NCBI GenBank assembly: GCA_002394385.1
Contig: DGTS01000040.1
Span: 14,301 to 78,300 of the forward strand
Direction of reading: 5' to 3'
From: Prevotella sp. UBA4330
Lineage (GTDB): Bacteria; Bacteroidota; Bacteroidia; Bacteroidales; Bacteroidaceae
Length of the DNA stretch: 64,000 bases
In this document: in pieces, positions 52,797 to 61,480 of the stretch
Position numbering within the stretch: the stretch's first letter is position 1
Layout of the letters: every line of letters starts with the position of its first letter
Notes under the pieces: generated by a model
What the model was told of the DNA's origin: nothing
The model's input: the letters and a program-made list of their open reading frames with translations, nothing else
Databases searched by the model: none
Translations under genes and position numbers: made by a program

Positions 52797-53816
52797 ATGC
52801 GATTTGAAATAAAAGAGAAAACGCTGCACTTCAAACAGCCTGCTGGCACTTCGCGCGGCGTTTATACAACGCGCCGCTCATGGTTTGTCACGTTGACAGA
52901 CGATGAAGGGAACAGCGGAGTGGGCGAGTGTGCCCCGTTGCCAAACCTCTCTTGTGATGACATTCCAGACTATTGCGATAAACTCGATGCCTTTGCCAAG
53001 GTTTTGTGTGATAGAGGAGAGTTGCCAATAGATGATATGCGGCCATACCCTTCAATGTTGTTTGGTCTTGAAACGGCATTGATGTCTCTGCGTCCCGATG
53101 CTCATCAATTATACGACACCCCATTCGCAAAAGGAATGGAGGGCATTCCCATAAACGGACTTGTATGGATGGGGAGTTACGATGAGATGCTGTCCCGCAT
53201 GGAGGAGAAACTAAAACTCGGCTTCAGGTGTGTCAAGATAAAGATTGGCGCAATAGACTTTGATGATGAGTTACGGCTGCTGGCGCTCATACGCAACCGT
53301 TTCTCCAAAGAGACCATCGAGTTGCGTGTGGATGCTAATGGCGCGTTTGCTCCTTCAGAGGCTCTTCAGAAGATTGAACAGTTGTCGCGTTATGACATCC
53401 ATTCCATAGAACAGCCTATTAAGCAAGGCCAATGGGAGGCGATGGCAAGGCTATGCAAGGACACGTCAATGCCTATCGCATTAGACGAGGAACTTATAGG
53501 CGTCAACGATGTGACGAGGAAGGAAGAACTGCTTGACATGATACGTCCACACTACCTTGTGCTTAAGCCCTCTTTGCACGGCGGAATGAAGGGCACTCGA
53601 GAGTGGATTAGTCTTTCGAGAGCGCGCGGCATCGGCTCGTGGATTACGAGTGCTCTTGAGAGCAACATTGGTCTTAATGCCATTGCCCTTTTGTGTGCTG
53701 ATGTCTATGGTCCCAAGATATCGTTCCCGCAGGGACTTGGAACGGGTCAACTTTTTACTGACAACATACCGATGCCGTTGAAGATAACCGGTGATGAATT
53801 ATGGACAGGTGAATGA
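52797..53816 (+). CDS. menC: o-Succinylbenzoate synthase
   Basis: MenC dehydrates SHCHC to o-succinylbenzoate. The 339-residue protein belongs to the enolase superfamily: a capping domain (1-115) is followed by a barrel with VKIKIG (general base KxK), metal ligands in RVDANGAF, SIEQPI and LDEEL, and LKPSLHGG near residue 250. All catalytic residues seen are intact. It follows menB directly, in reverse of the pathway order but as often seen in this phylum. Confidence 0.92.
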   Translation: MRFEIKEKTLHFKQPAGTSRGVYTTRRSWFVTLTDDEGNSGVGECAPLPNLSCDDIPDYCDKLDAFAKVLCDRGELPIDDMRPYPSMLFGLETALMSLRPDAHQLYDTPFAKGMEGIPINGLVWMGSYDEMLSRMEEKLKLGFRCVKIKIGAIDFDDELRLLALIRNRFSKETIELRVDANGAFAPSEALQKIEQLSRYDIHSIEQPIKQGQWEAMARLCKDTSMPIALDEELIGVNDVTRKEELLDMIRPHYLVLKPSLHGGMKGTREWISLSRARGIGSWITSALESNIGLNAIALLCADVYGPKISFPQGLGTGQLFTDNIPMPLKITGDELWTGE

Positions 53817-53833
53817 AATGTATCATTTGAAAG

Positions 53834-54211
53834 ATGGATATATTTAACAAGAAACTATTTGGTCAGGCCATACGCTTCTGCATTGTTGGTGTTATGGCTG
53901 TTGCGATTCATTATGCTATTTATCTGCTGCTAAAACAGTGGATGATAAAAGTGGTGGCTTTCGCGATAGGTTATTTCATCAGTTTCATTGCGAACTTCTT
54001 TATGACTGCGAAGTTCACGTTCAAGAAGGACGCCACGACCAAGAAGGGAGTGGGCTTCTTGGGAGCCCACATTGTGAATTTCATCCTTCAGACGTCTTTG
54101 CTGCAGATGTTCTTGTGGTTAGGTGTTAATGAGAATTTTGCTCCGATACCGGTTTATTGCATAGCGGTTCCGGTGAACTTCATGCTTGTGAGGTTTGTCT
54201 TTAGGAAATAA
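53834..54211 (+). CDS. GtrA-family membrane protein
   Basis: The protein has 125 residues and four transmembrane helices (IRFCIVGVMAVAIHYAIYLLL, AFAIGYFISFIANFFM, and two more). It includes the family's FxxNxxWxF-like segment, here NFFMTAKFTF. GtrA proteins help move lipid-linked sugars across the inner membrane or support glycosyltransferases. It starts 17 bases behind menC; the link to menaquinone is probably only positional. Confidence 0.9.
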   Translation: MDIFNKKLFGQAIRFCIVGVMAVAIHYAIYLLLKQWMIKVVAFAIGYFISFIANFFMTAKFTFKKDATTKKGVGFLGAHIVNFILQTSLLQMFLWLGVNENFAPIPVYCIAVPVNFMLVRFVFRK

Positions 54212-54223
54212 GAGGGGTCAAAC

Positions 54224-54301
54224 TGGCGAGTGATTAGGGCCTAATCACTCGCCAATTGATGCCGAATCGCGGAGTGATTAGACCCTAATCACTCCGCGAT
54301 T
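54224..54301. repeat. Two perfect palindromes between convergent gtrA and hisB (family D)
   Basis: The first is a 15-bp stem around one G, with arm TGGCGAGTGATTAGG (54224-54238) and its complement to 54254. The second has 17-bp arms (AATCGCGGAGTGATTAG) around ACC, spanning 54265-54301. Both contain the core GAGTGATTAG...CTAATCACTC that also occurs at 61396-61418. The outer stem bases differ but keep perfect pairing. They may also serve as a bidirectional terminator. Confidence 0.92.
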
Positions 54302-54327
54302 TGATATGTTTTGCAAACTATATGATA

Positions 54328-55395
54328 TCAGAGCATTCCTTTGGTTGACGGCAACTGGAAGTGGTTGACATCACGACGCACGGCCATTTTTAATGCTCTG
54401 GCGAGTGCCTTGAATATTCCTTCTATCTTGTGATGCTCGTTGGTGCCCTCAGCCTTGATGTTTAGGTTCATGCGGGCGGCATCTGAGAGGCTTTTGAAGA
54501 AGTGCAGGAACATTTCGGTTGGCATTTCGCCGATGCGTTCACGACGGAACTCAGCATCCCATACCAACCACGGGCGGCCTCCGAAGTCGAGTGAGACCTG
54601 GCAAAGGCAATCGTCCATGGGCAGGCAGTAGCCGTATCGCTCTATTCCACGCTTGTCTCCAAGAGCCTTGCTTATACATTCGCCAAGTGCGAGTGCCGTG
54701 TCCTCTATCGTGTGATGCTCATCGACATTCAGGTCTCCATTCACTTTGATGTCAAGGTCAATCATTCCGTGCCGTGCGATTTGCTCAAGCATGTGGTCGA
54801 AGAATCCCAGTCCTGTGTGTATGTTGCTATTGCCGTTGCCGTCGAGGTTGAGTGTGATGTCGATATCTGTTTCGGCAGTTTTGCGTTTTACGCTTGCTTT
54901 GCGTTCGCCAGCAAACACTATTTCTGCAATTTTATCCCAAGTGGTTCCGTCTCGGAGAATCAATGACTTTGCGCCAAGGTTCTCTGCCAACTGCCTGTCT
55001 GTTTCGCGGTCGCCAATGACATAACTCTGGGAGAGGTCATACTCTGGATTGGCTATGTAGTTGGTAAGCATTCCTGTGCCAGGCTTGCGGTTGGGGTGGT
55101 TGTCTTCAGGGAAGTGTCGGTCAATCAACTGGTCGGCAAACGTTATTCCTTCACCTTGAAGTGTCTTTATGATGAAGTTATGCACCGGCCAGAATGTTTC
55201 TTCCGGAAACGATGGTGTTCCGAGCCCGTCTTGGTTGCTTACCATGACGAGTTCGTAGTCGGTGTGTTTGCAGATGAATGAGAGTGCGGTGATAGCGCCT
55301 TCTACGAATTCCAACTTCTCGAATGAGTCTATTTGTTCGTCGGCTGGCTCCTTGATAAGAGTGCCGTCGCGGTCAATCAATAATAGCCTTTTCAT
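54328..55395 (-). CDS. hisB: Bifunctional histidinol-phosphatase / imidazoleglycerol-phosphate dehydratase
   Basis: The 355-residue protein carries steps 6 and 8 of histidine synthesis. The N-terminal HAD phosphatase has DRDGT at 8-12, VMVSNQDG, RKPGTG and GDRETD. The C-terminal IGPD domain (about 170-355) has manganese-binding histidine motifs GFFDHMLEQIARH, DEHHTIED and EGTNEHHKIEG. The zinc-binding Cys cluster of the E. coli phosphatase domain is missing: the loop reads DRHFPEDNHPNRKP. Otherwise it is intact. It overlaps the membrane protein gene upstream by 23 bases. Confidence 0.95.
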   Translation of the reverse strand: MKRLLLIDRDGTLIKEPADEQIDSFEKLEFVEGAITALSFICKHTDYELVMVSNQDGLGTPSFPEETFWPVHNFIIKTLQGEGITFADQLIDRHFPEDNHPNRKPGTGMLTNYIANPEYDLSQSYVIGDRETDRQLAENLGAKSLILRDGTTWDKIAEIVFAGERKASVKRKTAETDIDITLNLDGNGNSNIHTGLGFFDHMLEQIARHGMIDLDIKVNGDLNVDEHHTIEDTALALGECISKALGDKRGIERYGYCLPMDDCLCQVSLDFGGRPWLVWDAEFRRERIGEMPTEMFLHFFKSLSDAARMNLNIKAEGTNEHHKIEGIFKALARALKMAVRRDVNHFQLPSTKGML

Positions 55396-56245
55396 ACTCT
55401 TTTATTCTTGTTGTTATCGAACCATATTGATAATAGATGCTGAAGAACTGCCATAACCATACATAGGAGCATGCTATGGTGGCGATGAATGCCGCAAGGA
55501 ATATGAGCAATGGTTGTGTTGCGGGCATTCCTGAGGGGTCGCCGAGATAGATGCCGAGTGCATTCTGCATGCTTGCCAGGCATATAACACCGAGAGGGGC
55601 AGCGAGAAGAACGGCGAGCAGCATGCTTACGAGCATGACAACGAATACCGTGAGGAACAGACGCCAGAAATGTCTCAACCCTATGATGTAGTTCTTTCCT
55701 ATGACACTTGTTAGTTTTTCGTCGTCTTCGCTAAGATATCTCATGCCGCTATAACAAACGGGTATTGCCATTATCGTTGCAATGAGAATCATACCAATAG
55801 CGATAAGTATATGAATGTATAGCACTCCTATGTTCCAAAATATAACCAACGAGATGCTGATGGCGTAATAAATAGCGACGAAAACACAGTAAACAAGTAC
55901 TATCAGAAGAGCAAGCCTCAGCGCCCTGAAGATGTTTGGCTTTACGTTTTGTTCTTTCAGTACTGCCATGATGCTGCCTGAGGCACAGGCATAGAGAAAT
56001 ATCTCTGCTGCTACTGCAACGAATGCCACGCCCCATAACGCCAGTGTTGTCATGGAATCCTTTTCTGACATTATCAGGATGGAGGCAGTGTATGCGATGC
56101 CTGATGCTGCCGCTATGCATAAAAGCCAAAGCCACAATCGCTTTGTCCATAACTTTATGTTCTGCGACAACAGCCGATATGCTGTAGCGGCGACTGCCGA
56201 AAGGCTTCGGCTCTTCATGTGGTTTTCGATTCTGAGTTTATTCAT
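55373..56245 (-). CDS. Polytopic membrane protein, family not recognised
   Basis: The protein has 290 residues with about six hydrophobic helices (LWLWLLCIAAASGIAYTASILIM, ALWGVAFVAVAAEIFLYACA, LALLIVLVYCVFVAIYYAIS and others). It has a basic N-terminus and no enzyme motif. Its end overlaps hisB by 23 bases, which suggests coupled translation, although a functional link to histidine synthesis is not evident. An internal ATG at 56218 is an alternative start. No family was recognised. Confidence 0.75.
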   Translation of the reverse strand: MNKLRIENHMKSRSLSAVAATAYRLLSQNIKLWTKRLWLWLLCIAAASGIAYTASILIMSEKDSMTTLALWGVAFVAVAAEIFLYACASGSIMAVLKEQNVKPNIFRALRLALLIVLVYCVFVAIYYAISISLVIFWNIGVLYIHILIAIGMILIATIMAIPVCYSGMRYLSEDDEKLTSVIGKNYIIGLRHFWRLFLTVFVVMLVSMLLAVLLAAPLGVICLASMQNALGIYLGDPSGMPATQPLLIFLAAFIATIACSYVWLWQFFSIYYQYGSITTRIKEYEKAIID

Positions 56246-56246
56246 G

Positions 56247-56291
56247 TTTGTTTAGTTGTTTAGGGGGTTCGTGGTTTAGTTGTTTAGGGAT
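56247..56291. repeat. Short direct repeat between feoB and the membrane protein gene
   Basis: TTTAGTTGTTTAGGG occurs twice, about 24 bases apart, within a T/G-rich linker. Confidence 0.55.
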
Positions 56292-58691
56292 TTAGAATCC
56301 GAGGGCTTTTCCTGCTTGATATACAATAGCGGAGACGACCCATGCCAGGGCTGTTGTGTAGCAGGCGGTGAATAGTGCCCACTTCCAGGACCCTGTTTCG
56401 CCTTTTATTGCCGCTATGGTTGCAATGCAGGGGAAGTAGATGAGCACGAAGAGGAGATAGGCGAATGCTATTAGGGGTGTTATTCCGTCGGCCGTCATCT
56501 TCTGTCTCAGATTTGCGTATCTCTCACTTTGGTCTTCTATTGTGTCGTCTGCGACTTCCTCGTCGTTGGCATAGAGCACTCCCATTGTAGATGCGACGAT
56601 TTCTTTCGCTCCTACGCCGGCAATCAGCGAGACGTCAAGTTTCCAGTCGAAGCCTTGTGGTCTGAACACAGGTTCGACGGTCTTTCCTATCATTCCTATG
56701 TAACTCTGCTCTTGCTGCTCCTGTTGTGGCAGAGAGTCGTTGTGCGGGAAATATCCTAATGCCCATACGATGATACTTGCGACGAGGATTATGCCTCCCA
56801 TCTTCTTCAGGTATTGCTTTCCTTTCTCCCATGTATGACGTCCAATGGCTTTAGCGGTGGGGAAGCGATAGGGTGGCAACTCCATGACGAACGGAGTGTC
56901 TTCTCCCTTGACGAGGAACTTGCTGAACACGCGGCTCATGAGTACTGCCAGAATGATTCCTATAGCGTAAAGCAGAATCATGATGGGAGTCTGATATCTC
57001 ACGGCAAAGAACGTTCCCACTATCATTATATAGATGGGCAGACGTGCGGAGCAACTCATCAATGGAAGCACGAGCATTGTGATTAGTCTTGAGCGTCGGC
57101 TCTCGATTGTTCTTGTTGCCATGACAGCCGGCACGTTGCATCCGAATCCCATAATGAGCGGAATGAAGGACTTGCCGTGAACGCCCATGCTGTGCATCAG
57201 TTTGTCCATAATGAATGCGGCTCGCGCCATGTATCCCGAGTCCTCCATAAACGAGATGAACATATAGAGGATGAGAATCTGCGGGAGGAAGATAATCACG
57301 GAACCGACCCCCGCGATGGCACCATCAACAATCATCGCCCTTAGTGGCCCTTCGGGCATTATGCTGTTGAGCCAGTCGGAAAGAGCACCAACGCCAGCGT
57401 CAATCCAGTCCATCGGGTATTGTCCGATGTTAAATGTCACAAAGAACATGAAGAATATGAGCAGGAAGAACAGGGGGAATCCGAGCCATTTATGAGTGAC
57501 TAATGCATCTATTTTGTGCGTAATCTTGTAGTTGTCGGTATCTTTCCCTTCGGCATATCCTATCTCCTTCAGCGCTCCATGAATGAAACCGTATTTCGCG
57601 TCCATAACAGCGGTTTCGGAATCGTCGTGAGTTTCCTCCTTCAATCGTTGCGCCGCCTCATCTCTATGACGTATTATTTCGTCGTAGTCGGGCAGGGTGC
57701 TGATGGCCTTTTCTATCTCTTTATCGTTCTCAAGCAGTTTTATTGCGAGGTAACGAGTGGAGAACTGTCGTCTCACCTCTCTGTATTGCTTGAGATGTTC
57801 CTGCATCTCGGCTATTGCATTCTCGATGTAAGTGCCGTGATTGATGTGTATATGACGCACGGGAGTTTTCTTGTATGTTCCCTCGTACACCTGAATGATG
57901 GTGGTGAACAGTTGTTCCACACCCTCTCCCGACTTGAACACCGTCGGCACGAGCGGAAAACCGAGCAACTCGCTCAACTTTGTGCTGTCGAGTTTGTCGC
58001 CTCTTGTCTCTATCTCGTCATACATATTGAGCGCACCCACCATAAGAATGTTCATATCAATGAGTTGCGTTGTCAGGTATAAGTTTCGCTCAAGGTTGCT
58101 TGTGTCGATGACATTCAGCACGATATCGGGTGTTTTTTCAACTATCTGCTTTCTCACATAGAGTTCTTCAGGAGAATAAGCAGAGAGCGAATAGGTGCCT
58201 GGAAGGTCAACAAGATTGAACTTGTAGCCCTTGAACATGGCCACTCCCTCCTTGGCATCGACGGTCACTCCAGAGTAGTTTCCGACCCTCTCGTGTGCTC
58301 CGCTGGCATAGTTGAACAGCGAAGTCTTGCCGCAATTAGGGTTGCCCACAAGTGCGACGTTTATCTCTCGATGCTTCTCCAGCGCCTGGGAGTGATACTT
58401 CACCTTGTCGCTTCCTATAGTCAGGTGTCCCTCTTCTACATTATAATTCTCATGTGGCATCTCGCTTTTCGTTCTCACCACTTCGACCTGAGCGGCCTCG
58501 GTGTGTCTTAATGAGATTTCATACCCCATTATCTTATATTTAACGGGGTCTTTCAGCGGTGCATTCACCAGTACTTCGACGGTCTTCCCCTTGATGAATC
58601 CCATCTCGATGATGCGTTTTCGGAATCCTCCATGTCCGGAAACCTTAACTATAATGCCTTTTTCGCCAGTCTTTAACTCTGATAATTGCAT
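56292..58691 (-). CDS. feoB: Ferrous iron transporter FeoAB fusion
   Basis: The 799-residue protein imports Fe2+ at the inner membrane. Residues 1-75 are a FeoA (SH3-like) domain joined to FeoB, a fusion common in Bacteroidetes. The G domain has G1 GNPNCGKTSLFN (about 117-128), G3 DLPGTYSL and a G4-like region near NMYDE. The membrane part has two gate regions with about 9-11 helices (GFGCNVPAVMATRTIE and MSCSARLPIYI motifs). The promoter -7 box TAATTTTG lies on the minus strand at 58713-58720. Confidence 0.97.
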   Translation of the reverse strand: MQLSELKTGEKGIIVKVSGHGGFRKRIIEMGFIKGKTVEVLVNAPLKDPVKYKIMGYEISLRHTEAAQVEVVRTKSEMPHENYNVEEGHLTIGSDKVKYHSQALEKHREINVALVGNPNCGKTSLFNYASGAHERVGNYSGVTVDAKEGVAMFKGYKFNLVDLPGTYSLSAYSPEELYVRKQIVEKTPDIVLNVIDTSNLERNLYLTTQLIDMNILMVGALNMYDEIETRGDKLDSTKLSELLGFPLVPTVFKSGEGVEQLFTTIIQVYEGTYKKTPVRHIHINHGTYIENAIAEMQEHLKQYREVRRQFSTRYLAIKLLENDKEIEKAISTLPDYDEIIRHRDEAAQRLKEETHDDSETAVMDAKYGFIHGALKEIGYAEGKDTDNYKITHKIDALVTHKWLGFPLFFLLIFFMFFVTFNIGQYPMDWIDAGVGALSDWLNSIMPEGPLRAMIVDGAIAGVGSVIIFLPQILILYMFISFMEDSGYMARAAFIMDKLMHSMGVHGKSFIPLIMGFGCNVPAVMATRTIESRRSRLITMLVLPLMSCSARLPIYIMIVGTFFAVRYQTPIMILLYAIGIILAVLMSRVFSKFLVKGEDTPFVMELPPYRFPTAKAIGRHTWEKGKQYLKKMGGIILVASIIVWALGYFPHNDSLPQQEQQEQSYIGMIGKTVEPVFRPQGFDWKLDVSLIAGVGAKEIVASTMGVLYANDEEVADDTIEDQSERYANLRQKMTADGITPLIAFAYLLFVLIYFPCIATIAAIKGETGSWKWALFTACYTTALAWVVSAIVYQAGKALGF

Positions 58692-58712
58692 AATAAATGG
58701 GTTTTAATCATG

Positions 58713-58720
58713 CAAAATTA
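58713..58720 (-). promoter_or_regulatory. -7 box of the feoAB promoter
   Basis: TAATTTTG on the minus strand lies 21 bases before the start. No clear -33 element and no Fur site were recognised. Confidence 0.55.
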
Positions 58721-58762
58721 CGTATAAATAGCGAGATTGCGTTTGTTTCTTTATCAAAATAC

Positions 58763-59518
58763 CTACAAATTATGAGTTGTGAGGAATGCTTCTGCACGTT
58801 TCAAGTCCTCGGGCGTGTCGATGCCTATTGTCTCAGCATCGGTAATGCCAACCTTTATTGTATATCCGTTCTGTAGCCATCGCAACTGCTCAAGACTTTC
58901 AGCAATCTCGAGTGACGATTGCGGTAGTGATGTCACCTCCTGAAGCACTTCTCTGCGGTAGGCGTAAAGACCGATGTGCTTGAGGAACGGAAACGACTTC
59001 AGCCATTCTGACTTCTCCTTCCCTCTGATGAAAGGTATGATGCTGCGGCTGAAGTACATTGCGCGGCTATTGTTATCGACCACTATCTTCGGAGAGTTAG
59101 GGTTGCTGAGCATCTCGAAGTCTTGCTCCGCCGTGAATGGCTTTCCGAGAGTTGCTATTTGCGTGCTTTTGTCGTCGAAACAGCGGCAAACGGTCTCTAT
59201 CTGTTCTGGCAAGATGAACGGCTCGTCGCCCTGAACGTTAATTATAACGTTGGCATCAGTGCCCAGTTTCTCTGCCGCCTCTTTTATCCTGTCGGTACCG
59301 CTCTTGTGGTTGGGTGATGTCATCACCGCCTTTCCTCCAAAACTCTCGACGGTGCTGAATATGCGCTCGTCGTCTGTTGCGACATAAACCTCGCTTAGGG
59401 TTTTGCTCACTTGCTCGTAAACTCTTTGTATGATAGGTTTTCCTCCCAATGTGGCGAGCGGTTTGCCTGGGAACCTTGTCGAAGCGTAACGTGCCGGTAT
59501 GATAGCGATAAACTTCAT
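58763..59518 (-). CDS. kdsB: 3-deoxy-manno-octulosonate cytidylyltransferase
   Basis: KdsB activates Kdo to CMP-Kdo for the lipopolysaccharide inner core. The 251-residue protein has the nucleotide-binding motif PARYASTRFPGKPLA (8-22), SGTDRI, VQGDEPF and YRREVLQE. Length and motifs are normal. It has its own -7 box and is divergent from the MORN gene. Confidence 0.97.
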   Translation of the reverse strand: MKFIAIIPARYASTRFPGKPLATLGGKPIIQRVYEQVSKTLSEVYVATDDERIFSTVESFGGKAVMTSPNHKSGTDRIKEAAEKLGTDANVIINVQGDEPFILPEQIETVCRCFDDKSTQIATLGKPFTAEQDFEMLSNPNSPKIVVDNNSRAMYFSRSIIPFIRGKEKSEWLKSFPFLKHIGLYAYRREVLQEVTSLPQSSLEIAESLEQLRWLQNGYTIKVGITDAETIGIDTPEDLKRAEAFLTTHNL

Positions 59519-59556
59519 AATGATGTTTTTAAAAGAATGAGTTCATTTTAATGGTG

Positions 59557-59645
59557 CAAAGATAATTAAAAAAATAAAATAAGAAAAAAGTATTCTGAAT
59601 TTACGTCCTTTTCTTTTGTTATATTATGACATTTTTATAAATTTG
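59557..59645. promoter_or_regulatory. Divergent promoters of kdsB and the MORN gene
   Basis: The minus-strand TATCTTTG lies at 59557-59564. On the plus strand, TTTG (59615-59618), a 19-nt spacer and TAAATTTG (59638-59645) precede the start at 59674. Confidence 0.72.
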
Positions 59646-59673
59646 CGTCTTGAAACAATATATTTAATGCGTA

Positions 59674-60777
59674 ATGAAGAAATTAATACTGGCATTTGCA
59701 CTTGCTTTACCGCTCGTTACTAATGCCCAAAAGATAACACTCGGTTCTTGTACTATGAAGGATGGCGCCGTATATAAAGGCGAGATGTCTGGTGGAAAAC
59801 CTAACGGCAAGGGAACGGCGACATACAAGAACGGCGATATTTATGAAGGAGAGTTTGTTAAAGGAAAACGTCAGGGCGAGGGAACATACACTTTCTCAGA
59901 TGGCGGCAAGTATGAAGGGCAGTGGTTTCAGGACCAGCAGCATGGTCAGGGAACGCTTTATGACCCCGATAATAATAAATATGTAGGCCTCTGGTATCGT
60001 GACTATCAGGAGGGGCACGGCGTGAAATACTATTACAATGGCGATGTATATGACGGCGAATGGTATCATGACAACCGCCAGGGTTATGGCAAATATACCT
60101 TTGCAAGCGGCGCCTACTATTCTGGCGACTGGAAAAACGACATGCGCGATGGCAATGGTATCTTTGACTGGGGTGATGGTTCTTCATACAACGGCACGTG
60201 GCTTGCAAACCAGATGAATGGCAAGGGTACGTTCAAGTATGCCTCGGGCGACTCCTATACGGGCGACTTTAAGGACGGAAAGATGCACGGCAAGGGCATC
60301 TATCGATTCCAGAACGGCGATGTTTACGAAGGAGTTTACGTTGAAGGAGAGCGCACTGGCGACGGCATATTCCGCTATGCTTCGGGCGATGTCTATACTG
60401 GCCATTTCGTAAATGGCGAGAAAGACGGCATGGGAACACTGAAGTGGCAGAACGGAGACGTATATGTGGGCCAGTGGAAGAATGACCAGGAGAACGGTCA
60501 CGGTAAACTTACGAAGAAGGAAGGCGACATCTTTGAGGGCAACTTCAAGAACGGCAACGTCGAGGGAGAAGTGATTATACACTATTCAGACGGCAGTAAG
60601 TTCCGTGGAATCTACAAGAACGGCAAGCGCAACGGCAAGGCTATAGAGGTGGACAAGGCAGGAAACCGATTTGAAGGCAGTTACAACGACGACATCAGAG
60701 ACGGCAAGTATGTCGAGAAAGACCGCAATGGCAACGTCGTAAGCGAGGGGACATACGTTAGAGGACGCAAACAATGA
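59674..60777 (+). CDS. Secreted MORN-repeat protein
   Basis: The protein has 367 residues with a signal peptide ending at TNAQ. It carries about 14 MORN repeats of 23 residues from residue 32 on (YxGxW/F ... GxGTY pattern, for example YKGEMSGGKPNGKGTATYKNG). MORN repeats form an elongated beta sheet that binds lipids or proteins. The location is periplasmic or on the surface. It is co-transcribed with the YhcH gene seven bases downstream. Confidence 0.92.
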   Translation: MKKLILAFALALPLVTNAQKITLGSCTMKDGAVYKGEMSGGKPNGKGTATYKNGDIYEGEFVKGKRQGEGTYTFSDGGKYEGQWFQDQQHGQGTLYDPDNNKYVGLWYRDYQEGHGVKYYYNGDVYDGEWYHDNRQGYGKYTFASGAYYSGDWKNDMRDGNGIFDWGDGSSYNGTWLANQMNGKGTFKYASGDSYTGDFKDGKMHGKGIYRFQNGDVYEGVYVEGERTGDGIFRYASGDVYTGHFVNGEKDGMGTLKWQNGDVYVGQWKNDQENGHGKLTKKEGDIFEGNFKNGNVEGEVIIHYSDGSKFRGIYKNGKRNGKAIEVDKAGNRFEGSYNDDIRDGKYVEKDRNGNVVSEGTYVRGRKQ

Positions 60778-60784
60778 CAATATT

Positions 60785-61231
60785 ATGATTATAGACACAT
60801 TAGAAAACCTGGGCTTTTATGCAGGCATAAACCCATTGTTCAAGGACGTCATCGAGTTCTTGAAAGCAAACGACTTAAATGCACTTGAAGAAGGGAAGTA
60901 CCCAATAAAGGGCGACGACCTCTTCCTTAATCTTACTACAGCAAAGGGAAAAACCGCCGAAGAGGCTGTGATGGAGACTCACAAAGTGATGCTCGACATA
61001 CAGATACCACTCTCTGGTCCAGAGACTTACGGCTATATTCCGCTTGCAAAACTGCCCGACATAGAGTATAACGAGGCAAAAGACATCACAAAATATCCTG
61101 AAGTGCAGGCTGAGTCGTTCGTTACCTGCCAGCCAGGAGAGTTCGCCATCTTCTTCCCTCAGGACGGTCACGCTCCCTGCATCAGCAAGGAAGAAAGCAT
61201 AAAGAAGGCTATCTTCAAGGTGAAAGCATAA
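60785..61231 (+). CDS. YhcH/YjgK/YiaL-family sugar-metabolism protein
   Basis: The 148-residue protein has a cupin-like fold. Metal ligands are expected in ETHKVMLDIQ and DGHAPC, which are both present. Family members take part in sialic acid or N-glycolyl sugar use (NanQ) or in beta-galactosidase clusters. No sialic-acid genes are nearby. It is translated behind the MORN gene with a seven-base gap. Confidence 0.9.
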   Translation: MIIDTLENLGFYAGINPLFKDVIEFLKANDLNALEEGKYPIKGDDLFLNLTTAKGKTAEEAVMETHKVMLDIQIPLSGPETYGYIPLAKLPDIEYNEAKDITKYPEVQAESFVTCQPGEFAIFFPQDGHAPCISKEESIKKAIFKVKA

Positions 61232-61284
61232 CTCATAGACTTTGAGTATTTTTATTTGAACATTCAACTTTTGGCTTCTTGCGT

Positions 61285-61440
61285 TCCGATAGTATATCTC
61301 TGACATAGTCAGAAGGCACAAGTGAGCACCTCATTGATATACATCTGACTTTCTCACTTATATACATCTGAGCATGCCAGGAAGCACAAGTGAGAGAGTG
61401 ATTAGGGCCTAATCACTCGGTCAGGAAGCACAAGTGAGAA
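61285..61440. repeat. Composite intergenic repeat region before glgB
   Basis: Three copies of AGGAAGCACAAGTGAG (the first as AGAAGGCACAAGTGAG) lie at 61311-61326, 61379-61394 and 61423-61438. Two copies of ATATACATCTGA lie at about 61338 and 61361. One copy of the family D palindrome GAGTGATTAGG-G-CCTAATCACTC lies at 61396-61418. The ATATACATCTGAG module is the complement of a unit at 19122-19135. Confidence 0.85.
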
Positions 61441-61480
61441 CATAAGACAATAACAGTAACAAACAAAAGAATTATTTAAT

